This document shows, one piece after another, positions 1 through 5,374 of a stretch of DNA of 5,374 nt. The notes under the pieces were generated by a model. That model was given only the letters and a program-made list of their open reading frames with translations, did no database searches and was not told where the DNA came from. The first letter of the stretch is position 1, and every line of letters starts with the position of its first letter. Source of the stretch: Verrucomicrobiota bacterium (GTDB lineage: Bacteria; Verrucomicrobiota; Verrucomicrobiia; Limisphaerales; J093); contig JARYMD010000312.1 in NCBI GenBank assembly GCA_029907285.1, positions 1 to 5,374 on the forward strand. The letters run 5' to 3'. Position numbers and translations under genes: made by a program.

Positions 1-47
1 TAGCTCATTGTCAACAGAAAAGTGTCATCCACACACATTTTTTTCAT
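1..47 (-). CDS. Possible start of a further minus-strand gene (cut by left edge)
   Basis: After the hairpin the minus strand reads AAAGGATGAAAAAAATG. AAAGGA is eight bases before the ATG at 38-36, with an in-frame ATG also at 47-45, and the frame is open to the window edge (MKKMCVDDTFLLTMS). This is too short to identify. The same stretch contains TTGACA (minus strand, about 15-10), which could instead be a -35 element for a gene further left, in which case no protein starts here. The two readings are alternatives. Confidence 0.15.
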   Translation of the reverse strand, partial: MKKMCVDDTFLLTMS

Positions 48-52
48 CCTTT

Positions 53-84
53 AACAAGACCAGGCGAGGATCAGGGAGCCTGGC
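53..84 (-). terminator. Weak hairpin downstream of the last gene, possible terminator
   Basis: Eleven bases after the TGA of the last gene (96-98), the minus strand reads CCAGGC, a 12-base loop, then GCCTGG (arms 83-78 and 65-60), a perfect 6-bp stem with one possible outer G-U pair. It is followed by TCTTGTT, which is only moderately U-rich. The stem is short and the loop large, so this is at best a weak intrinsic terminator. Confidence 0.3.
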
Positions 85-95
85 ACCATATCAAG

Positions 96-1613
96 TCAGC
101 GCGAATTTCCGGACGGAGAGGTGCAAATGATGTTGTTCTCGGCGTCGAGCCACAGGGTGGCGGCTGCGCGTGTTTGCTTGCGCGCGAGACGTTCCAGGTA
201 AAAGAGCGTTGGTTCTGCGATGTGCTGGTTGTTCAGGAAGGGCTCGGTGTAACGGATCGCGCCGTATTTGGCCTGATTGATGTGATGTTGCTGGCCGACG
301 TGATCGTTCCAATCAACGCCTTCGGTCAGGAAACCGTACGGGCCGTAGTGGTGTTTCGCAATGGCGCGCAGGATCGTCAGGCCGTCCAACTCAAACCGTT
401 TCGCTCGGGAAGCATTCTGGCGTTTCATATCGGCCGCGGCTTCGAACAGCGCAAGAGCAGCTTCCGCGTTTTCCCAGAGGTAGGCGGTGTCCCATGATTT
501 CTCCATGTACAGGAGTCCCTTGGTGGCAACGCCGTTTCTGTCCTCGCACATCTTGAACTGGTCGAGACCGGCGAGACACTTGTCGTAAGCGAACCGCCTG
601 ATGTTTTCATCGTTGAGGACGCGGGCAGCGAGCAGCAAGGTGCGGAAAGCCACCGAATAAGCCACGTTTTCATGTGGGTCGTAAGTATCGTGATTTATGC
701 TGCCGAAGATGCCGCCTTGGCGGATGAAGACATCGGCCTTCTGGCGGACAGCTACGCGGTAATCGGCCAGCTTGCGATCGGTGAGGGCGGCATTGAGCTG
801 CAGTATGAAAAGGCCGTCGGCGGAACTCTGCCAAAACCTGTCTTGTCCGCCGTCCGGCGACATGCGCCACACTTTGCCGTGGGGCGTTGTGCGGCGGGGG
901 AACCATCCGTTGGGGACGCGTTCGACGTTGTTGTCGATCCACGCCGCTGTGCGAACGGCCATGTTTCGCATTCGGGCACGGCGCGGGTTGTTTTGCGGCA
1001 GGTCATCGGCGAAGATCAGGAGCTGATAAGCGACCTTGGCCATTGACCCGGGGCAGAACCAATCGGAGTTATGCTTGTAATTCAGGCAGAACTTGCCGGT
1101 TGTGGTTTCCCTGTATCCGCGGATCAGGCCGGTTTGCTCATCAAGGAAACCGCAGTCCAAAACGTGATCGAGAATCTGCAGTGCTTTTGTTTGCCAATCG
1201 GGCCTGTTTAGGAATCTGCCCCAGCGGTAGATTTCCCATGCGCCGCCGATGGCGTTTGCCGCCCAACCCGGGCCTTCAAGGTTTCCGAAGTCGTGCCAAC
1301 CCATCACGTTCGCTTCCGGATCGACAAAACTTGAAATCGAGACCAAATGACCGCGATCGTCGGGTTTGAGCGTGTGATAGAGCGTGAACCTCAGCGAGTC
1401 CCTGACGGAATCGGCGATAGTATAGTTTGGATTGCTGGGGACATAAAAGCGGTTGGTGTCACTAATTTGTTCGCCGGCGCGGGTTGAACCGCATCCAAGC
1501 AAGAGCATGGACACAATCCATGCTGTTATTTTGGCGGACTCATCCGGCCGTGGCGGAAGCCGCGCGAATCGAGGTGCGGCTGTGTTTGGCTGTGTCTTGG
1601 TGGTCGTTTTCAT
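96..1613 (-). CDS. Uncharacterised lipoprotein, six-hairpin (alpha/alpha)6 glycosidase-like
   Basis: A 505-residue protein I do not recognise by name. A short hydrophobic stretch, ITAWIVSMLLLGC, ends in a lipobox (LLGC, Cys41), so it is probably a lipid-anchored envelope protein; about 28 polar and Pro-rich residues precede this stretch, an unusually long n-region. The mature chain alternates helices with Trp/Tyr/Gly/acid-rich turns typical of (alpha/alpha)6 barrels: GWHDFGNLEGPGWAANAIGG (about 105-124), NSDWFCPGSMAKVAYQL (182-198), FWQSSADGLFILQL (260-273), HENVAYSVAFRTLLLAARVL (314-333), KSWDTAYLWENAEAALALFE (372-391) and a conserved-looking end with GVDWNDH and RYTEPFLNNQHIAEP. Exposed acids in these turns are candidate catalytic residues. 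This fold is used by many glycosidases, epimerases and lyases, so no reaction is assigned. The start is uncertain: ATG at 1613 (MKTTTKTQ) is preferred for its Lys-containing n-region, but an in-frame ATG at 1625 is equally possible and neither has a Shine-Dalgarno. The gap to the DUF2959 stop is 80-92 bases with no evident terminator. Confidence 0.75.
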   Translation of the reverse strand: MKTTTKTQPNTAAPRFARLPPRPDESAKITAWIVSMLLLGCGSTRAGEQISDTNRFYVPSNPNYTIADSVRDSLRFTLYHTLKPDDRGHLVSISSFVDPEANVMGWHDFGNLEGPGWAANAIGGAWEIYRWGRFLNRPDWQTKALQILDHVLDCGFLDEQTGLIRGYRETTTGKFCLNYKHNSDWFCPGSMAKVAYQLLIFADDLPQNNPRRARMRNMAVRTAAWIDNNVERVPNGWFPRRTTPHGKVWRMSPDGGQDRFWQSSADGLFILQLNAALTDRKLADYRVAVRQKADVFIRQGGIFGSINHDTYDPHENVAYSVAFRTLLLAARVLNDENIRRFAYDKCLAGLDQFKMCEDRNGVATKGLLYMEKSWDTAYLWENAEAALALFEAAADMKRQNASRAKRFELDGLTILRAIAKHHYGPYGFLTEGVDWNDHVGQQHHINQAKYGAIRYTEPFLNNQHIAEPTLFYLERLARKQTRAAATLWLDAENNIICTSPSGNSR

Positions 1614-1705
1614 TGGAGGGAACATTCATTGGCGATTTCTTTGGCGCAAGGCGAATTGAGCTGAATGGGGTTTGGCAACATTCGCATCTGTGGATGGCGG
1701 CGGGG

Positions 1706-2353
1706 TTATTGTGGCATTTGCCGAATAAACTCGTCCGCACGCGCGATAGAAGCGTTCATGTCTTCAATCACGCGGGCGATGTCGGCCTGAATTCTGGCCG
1801 ACTCGCCCGAGAGAGCAGCCACTGCCTGTGCATTCAAGCTGTGTTTCAGTGCGAGGACGTAATCGTGCAGCTTGCGCAACACGGGGTCCATGCTTGCCTC
1901 GGTCCGCTTGAGCAGGCGCAACATGTCCTCGTAGCGTTGCTTTGTGTCGGTCAACTGTTGTCGGCTCATTCGGCGGAGGGAGTCAGTTTCGATCTGCTGG
2001 TTTTCCGCTTCCCACTCGGCGAACATGTCGCGAGCGACAGTTTCGACATCTTTGATTCGTTTATGCACTGCCGAAACACGGGCTGCTGCATCGTCATAAT
2101 CTGATTGCAATCGGCGATAGGCTTTCTCGAGTTCACCGCCGTCAAAGCCCGTTATTTCTTTCAATCGCGTTAGGGCGTCTTTGAACTCCTTCTGAGCTTC
2201 TTGCTGTTCGTCACGCGCGGCGGCGACGCGTTTCTTCAGTAGATCGCGTTTGTAAATCCCGACCTTTTCGTATGCTGAATACATCGTACTCCGGCATGCG
2301 GTCAGAAAGACAAGTGACGTGATGACGAATCCGAAGAGAAAGAGACGCTTCAT
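1706..2353 (-). CDS. DUF2959 family lipoprotein
   Basis: A 215-residue predicted envelope lipoprotein of the DUF2959 family, whose function is unknown. The ATG at 2353 is chosen because MKRLFLFGFVITSLVFLTAC is a complete lipoprotein signal with lipobox LTAC and acylated Cys20. The same frame runs back to an ATG at 2452, but the extra 33 residues are Pro/His-rich and would bury the signal. After the signal comes the family-typical segment MYSAYEKVGIYKRDLL, then ITGFDGGELEKAYRRLQ, heptad-like helices through DMFAEWEAENQQIETDSLRR, and LRKLHDYVLALKHSLNAQ followed by a helical C-terminus ending in FIRQMPQ. Nearly all the mature chain is charged amphipathic helix, so a coiled coil is likely. Residue +2 is Arg, not Asp, which would favour outer-membrane sorting under the E. 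coli rule. It is 141 bases downstream of the sialidase-like stop. No strong Shine-Dalgarno precedes the ATG. Its role beside glycan enzymes is unclear; it may be an independent gene. Confidence 0.88.
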   Translation of the reverse strand: MKRLFLFGFVITSLVFLTACRSTMYSAYEKVGIYKRDLLKKRVAAARDEQQEAQKEFKDALTRLKEITGFDGGELEKAYRRLQSDYDDAAARVSAVHKRIKDVETVARDMFAEWEAENQQIETDSLRRMSRQQLTDTKQRYEDMLRLLKRTEASMDPVLRKLHDYVLALKHSLNAQAVAALSGESARIQADIARVIEDMNASIARADEFIRQMPQ

Positions 2354-2494
2354 GGATCGGATGCTCGCAGGTCTGCCCGCTGCGGTCAACTTTCTGGCGC
2401 CGGACAGAAGAACGTGGGTGTGAGGCGGAGGAATCGGGAGCAGAAATATCACCGGCGGAAGATCAAGATCGAATAGAGTGCCAGGCTCGCAGTT
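2354..2494. other. Intergenic gap between sialidase-like gene and DUF2959 gene
   Basis: This 141-base gap is the largest between the genes. I see no RNA gene, no strong hairpin with a U-tract and no convincing promoter. It holds an imperfect dyad, GTGCCAGGCTC (2478-2488), just after the sialidase-like stop; the reverse complement of this 11-mer occurs at 76-86. The gap is long enough for a separate promoter for the DUF2959 gene, so the four genes need not be one operon. Confidence 0.5.
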
Positions 2495-3721
2495 TCACCG
2501 AAAATCAGCAAACCTGTGGAAGGTGAGGAAATTTGCGTCGTGGTAGTTGTGTGCGCCGCCCAACCCGTCGTCGTACGCGGTCCGGCAGACAGCAATTATG
2601 TCTCTGCCTTCGAAGACCCAATCGACATACTGGAATCCATGTTTGAGTGGGTCGGGGTGTTCGAGCAAAACGCGCCGCACAACCCATCGGTTCAGGTCCG
2701 GGGAAGATGTCAGGGCGAGGGTGTTGCGGATGCTGGCTGGTTTGCCTTTGGTTATGTATGGCTCAGTTACGATGCTGGCAATGCACCAGTATTGACGGGT
2801 TTCGGGGTCGAATCTGATTGTGAACTTTTTCGCGCCGCCGGGGAAATCGATGAACCCGGTGGCTGGATCAAAGCCGGCTTCGCGGCCGTCGCGACTGATT
2901 CTGACCGTGGCAACCTTTTCAGGGCAGGCCGGGGTATCGACCCTGAGCATGTTCAGGACGGTGCCGTCGGGTGCAACCACGGCATTGCCTTCGAGCCAGC
3001 CGCCGAATCCACCGTCAAGCCAGCCGGGATTGCCTGCGAGGCGATTGCTGGATCGCCAGTTTGCGGCATGGAGCAGGTCGGCATTTTCGTCGGCCGACAT
3101 CATGAACGAGTTGAAATGTCTGCCCCAGCCGTCCGGGCCCATGGCATCCTCCATGGCGCGCCACAGGCGCCCGCCATGCACCACCACCGGAACGGGCGCG
3201 CAGTGATATCGGCCGTCGGCGAACAGCAACCCGGAGTTTTCGTCTTTGGGTTCGGTCCATGTGCGGCCGCCGTCGGTGGATTTGCGGATGACGGCAAAGC
3301 CGTTTTCGCGGCTTGTCCCCATCAAGTACAAGGCGCCGCGATGAAAGAACAAGCTCGACCACCATTGGCCGATGACAGTTGCGATTCTTCGCCATGTCCG
3401 GCCCTTGTCTTGCGAAGAAAAAACGTCAGTGCGGTTTTTCTCGCTGCCGGGGCCGAAGAGATCGTGGGACGCGATGTATTCGCCGTTTGGCAGAACTGCC
3501 AGTGCAGGAGAGCCGATGTACACACCCGAGGCCGCCGGTGAATGATCAATGACTGTCCCCGGGACCTCAGTGAAGCGTGGGTTGGCGGCAAGTGGGCTAT
3601 GTGCTGGCGAGGTTTGCCCTGCAGCGATGGCAATGCACCAGAGGGCGGCAACGCAGGCGCACAAGAACCGCCGCGTTCTGCCCGGGGCAAATGCTGTCAG
3701 TCGCGCGTCAACTGATCTCAC
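2495..3721 (-). CDS. Secreted Asp-box (BNR) sialidase-family protein
   Basis: Predicted 408-residue exported beta-propeller protein of the sialidase/BNR superfamily, likely acting on glycans in the periplasm or outside the cell. The N-terminus has Arg-rich residues 15-18, a hydrophobic stretch at about 19-35 (FLCACVAALWCIAIAAG) and a plausible signal peptidase I site after it. Two Asp boxes (S-x-D-x-G-x-T-W) are visible: SQDKGRTW at about 103-110 and STDGGRTW at about 148-155; a degenerate one is ISRDGREAGF near 275. Blades also contain SPALAVLPNGEYIASHD, WLEGNAVVAPDG and FQYVDWVFEGRDI. The length suits a single propeller. I chose the GTG start at 3721 because it forms a GTGA overlap with the upstream stop and has GGAG nine bases before it; an in-frame ATG at 3736 would add MENHR and a 19-base overlap. 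No FRIP motif is seen and the GH33 arginine triad cannot be assigned by eye, so true sialidase activity is unproven. Pairing with a GH127 gene suggests a plant-like or exopolysaccharide substrate. Confidence 0.85.
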   Translation of the reverse strand: MRSVDARLTAFAPGRTRRFLCACVAALWCIAIAAGQTSPAHSPLAANPRFTEVPGTVIDHSPAASGVYIGSPALAVLPNGEYIASHDLFGPGSEKNRTDVFSSQDKGRTWRRIATVIGQWWSSLFFHRGALYLMGTSRENGFAVIRKSTDGGRTWTEPKDENSGLLFADGRYHCAPVPVVVHGGRLWRAMEDAMGPDGWGRHFNSFMMSADENADLLHAANWRSSNRLAGNPGWLDGGFGGWLEGNAVVAPDGTVLNMLRVDTPACPEKVATVRISRDGREAGFDPATGFIDFPGGAKKFTIRFDPETRQYWCIASIVTEPYITKGKPASIRNTLALTSSPDLNRWVVRRVLLEHPDPLKHGFQYVDWVFEGRDIIAVCRTAYDDGLGGAHNYHDANFLTFHRFADFR

Positions 3722-5374
3722 TCGATGATTCTCCATTCAAGGATGCCCGCCGAATAGTTGGGTTTGAGTTTCACGTCCAGACGCAGGCCTTTTGTCGCAA
3801 TCGGGTCGAACTCGACGCGATTGAACTTGTCGCGTTCTATGGTGGGGGTTTTTGCGCCCGGGACCGGCTTCCAATTGCTGCCGTCCATGTACAAGACGCT
3901 CCACGATTCCGGCAATGCGCAGCCGCCGCCGGGCGTGTCGTCGAACCAGTAAACTTCAACTCCGGAGATTCTTTTGGTTTCATCGAATTCGTATTGGACC
4001 CACTCGCGTGTGCCCTTGTGATCCCACCACGTGAAACGGGGGATGGTTTGGTCATTGGAGTTGGCCGGGAGTCGCTGGTCTTTGAGGGCTTTTACAGTGT
4101 CCATCTGCCAGCAGTGGGATGCGGTGGGTTTGAATGGGAGGGAAGGGGGCGGTCCGACCCAGCGGTGGGCGTCGGCCGCGGTGCTGGCGACGGGGAACGA
4201 CGCGATTCGGAGGCGCGCGGCGCCCATGGGGATGAGTGTGATGCTTTCGAGGGGTTGATCCGAGAACGCGGGGCTGTCTTGGAGTGGCGCGACCAGATCG
4301 CGCTCGTCAGCCTGCCATTCAATGATTCGGCGGCCCTTGGCGCGGAGTTCGACAGGGGCGTTTTCGGGCGTGAAAGGCATATCGTTTTCGGGCCATGGTT
4401 TCCTGATCACTTCAAATGAACGCGCGGGGTATTCTGACAGCGCCAAGCCGTAGTTCCACGGTGTGGTGGGATAAACTTCCCATGCAGGCCAACGATCCGT
4501 GCCACCGGCGCGGACCCATTTTTCCCCGATCTTGAGTGAATAAGTGAGCGGGCCGCGATCGACCGAGACGCTATTGTGGTTGTTTGTCCATGTGCGCAGC
4601 GACACTTCCATGGGCAGCGTCAACCGCAGCACATCGCCGTTTCGCCATTCGCGCTCGATGCGCAGATAATGAAGCGGGCGCGCGGATACCGGTTGCAGTT
4701 GGCCGTTGATGGCGACGGCTGGTTTCGCGCACCAACCTGGCACGCGCAAATAAAGCGGAAACCGCACCGGTTTTTCCGCGCCGAACGCCAGTTCAACGGT
4801 TTCATCGAAAGGATAATGTGTGCGCTCGGCAATCCTGATTTTTTCGCCGTTGGCGACGATGGCCTCGACTGTTGTTGGGCCGTAAAGGACGGCCGCGAGG
4901 CCGTTGCCCGGCGTTGCCATCCATGCGTGTTCGACGAGATAGGGCCAGCCGTGACCGAAGTTGTGCTGGCAGCACCGATGGCTGTAGGGATCGTAGTGGA
5001 ACATTGGCCCGCAGTTTTGCACGCCGGGACATTTGTCGCCGCGATCGGATTGGATCAGATTCGGCGAGGTCAAATAGCGCAGCGCTTTGAAGTCAGCCGT
5101 GAGCGCTGCGGGGAGTGAATTGAAAGCGACGTCTTCAGTGCGGTCCGCCCAAACCGTGTTTCCTGTCACGTTCAACAAACGTTCGCAGGAGAACATCATT
5201 TCGACCATGCCGCAGGTTTCGATTGCCTGGCGCGGGTCGGTGTAACCCGGGCGGCAATTCTCGTCGCCGCCGAACATTCCGCCGGGCACCTGGCCGTACA
5301 ATTGGCGGATCGTCTGCCAATTGCGCTCGGAAGCAGCGAGGTGCTTTGGGTCGCGGGATTGCAACCAGAAAAAC
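3718..5374 (-). CDS. GH127/DUF1680 family glycoside hydrolase with C-terminal discoidin-like domain (5' end outside window)
   Basis: Partial gene: the frame is open to the right edge, so the N-terminal half of the catalytic barrel is missing; 551 residues are visible (numbered here from the first full codon). A TTG at 5364 is only an internal Leu codon. The family (beta-L-arabinofuranosidase HypBA1 type) cleaves terminal L-arabinofuranose using a cysteine nucleophile held by a zinc site. Visible matches are GGDEN with candidate acid/base Glu38, IETC with Glu52 and Cys54, and RCCQHN with Cys134-Cys135. The spacing from Cys54 to Cys134 (80) is close to the 77 between Cys340 and Cys417 of HypBA1. 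Other family signatures are VEMMFSCERLL, AFNSLPA, HGWPYLVEHAW, then a beta-sandwich region with FPLYLRVPGWCAKP and DRGPLTYSLKIGEKW. Residues about 413-551 look like an F5/8-type-C (galactose-binding-like) domain, with WVQYEFDETKRISGVEVYWFDD and a final LEWRIIE strand. The stop overlaps the next gene's start. Family assignment is firm; substrate is inferred. Confidence 0.9.
   Translation of the reverse strand, partial: FFWLQSRDPKHLAASERNWQTIRQLYGQVPGGMFGGDENCRPGYTDPRQAIETCGMVEMMFSCERLLNVTGNTVWADRTEDVAFNSLPAALTADFKALRYLTSPNLIQSDRGDKCPGVQNCGPMFHYDPYSHRCCQHNFGHGWPYLVEHAWMATPGNGLAAVLYGPTTVEAIVANGEKIRIAERTHYPFDETVELAFGAEKPVRFPLYLRVPGWCAKPAVAINGQLQPVSARPLHYLRIEREWRNGDVLRLTLPMEVSLRTWTNNHNSVSVDRGPLTYSLKIGEKWVRAGGTDRWPAWEVYPTTPWNYGLALSEYPARSFEVIRKPWPENDMPFTPENAPVELRAKGRRIIEWQADERDLVAPLQDSPAFSDQPLESITLIPMGAARLRIASFPVASTAADAHRWVGPPPSLPFKPTASHCWQMDTVKALKDQRLPANSNDQTIPRFTWWDHKGTREWVQYEFDETKRISGVEVYWFDDTPGGGCALPESWSVLYMDGSNWKPVPGAKTPTIERDKFNRVEFDPIATKGLRLDVKLKPNYSAGILEWRIIE
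3730..3734 (-). promoter_or_regulatory. Ribosome binding site for the sialidase-like gene
   Basis: On the minus strand GGAGA lies inside the last codons of the GH127 gene; GGAG (3734-3731) is nine bases before the GTG at 3721-3719. It is the only good Shine-Dalgarno match near either candidate start and decides for GTG over the ATG at 3736, which has no purine-rich sequence in front of it. Its position within the upstream reading frame implies translational coupling. Confidence 0.55.

Noticed and set aside
2..130. Plus-strand frame open from the left edge and ending at TGA 128-130, possibly the tail of a convergent gene
   Set aside because: It overlaps the end of the last gene by about 30 bases, has no recognisable motif, and 42 codons without a stop is not significant.
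1484..2104. Plus-strand open frame of 206 codons across the gap between the DUF2959 and last genes
   Set aside because: It is antisense to the well-supported DUF2959 coding sequence and the N-terminus of the last gene, with no motif of its own.
2365..2389. Possible sigma-70 promoter for DUF2959: TTGACC with GAGCAT 17 bases later (minus strand)
   Set aside because: The -10 matches only three of six positions, and it would place the transcription start almost at the start codon.
2354..2452. Longer DUF2959 protein starting at the ATG at 2452
   Set aside because: The extra 33 residues precede a complete lipoprotein signal starting at MKRLFLFG, so they are unlikely to be translated.
2465..2485. 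Sigma-54-like element TGGCAC in the gap before the DUF2959 gene (minus strand)
   Set aside because: The -24 part matches, but at the correct spacing the sequence is TCGAT, not TTGCA; the essential GC is GA, so it fails the -12 part.
2516..3541. Long plus-strand open frame of 341 codons antisense to the sialidase-like gene
   Set aside because: It lies wholly opposite a gene with clear Asp boxes and a signal peptide. The translation has no recognisable domain and is typical of an antisense shadow in GC-rich DNA.
3577..4419. Plus-strand open frame of 280 codons opposite the end of the GH127 gene
   Set aside because: It mirrors conserved GH127 and discoidin-like coding sequence; the Gly/Arg-rich composition indicates a shadow frame.

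Overview
The window holds four genes, all read from the minus strand, so transcription runs from the right edge to the left edge. The base composition is moderately GC-rich. The proteins are secreted or lipid-anchored, most starts lack a clear Shine-Dalgarno sequence, and the gene content is a DUF1680-type glycosidase with a discoidin-like tail, an Asp-box sialidase-like protein, a DUF2959 lipoprotein and a helical lipoprotein resembling six-hairpin enzymes. Together these suggest a free-living glycan degrader, most likely of the Planctomycetes-Verrucomicrobia-Lentisphaerae group. That placement is inference from family memory, not from a search.

Layout in order of transcription. (1) 5374-3718 is the C-terminal part of a GH127/DUF1680 family protein, cut by the right edge; it keeps the ETC and CC metal/thiolate motifs and carries a C-terminal F5/8-type-C-like domain. 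(2) 3721-2495 is a secreted Asp-box (BNR) sialidase-like protein. Its best start is a GTG that overlaps the previous stop by four bases (GTGA) and has a GGAG Shine-Dalgarno inside the upstream gene. (3) After a 141-base gap, 2353-1706 is a DUF2959 family coiled-coil lipoprotein. (4) After a further gap of 80-92 bases, 1613-96 is an uncharacterised lipoprotein of about 505 residues with a tryptophan/acid-rich alpha-helical pattern like (alpha/alpha)6 carbohydrate-active enzymes. The last 95 bases at the left contain a weak hairpin and possibly the first codons of another minus-strand gene.

Genes 1 and 2 are almost certainly co-transcribed and translationally coupled. They probably act outside the cytoplasm on the same complex glycan, with the GH127 member removing L-arabinofuranose-like residues and the Asp-box protein acting on another linkage. 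Gene 4 could be a third, surface-anchored glycan enzyme. The DUF2959 lipoprotein has no obvious enzymatic role and may be a bystander or an envelope component. No RNA gene, CRISPR array, insertion sequence or clear promoter was found. I see no strong evidence for a wholly new system; the least explained part is gene 4.
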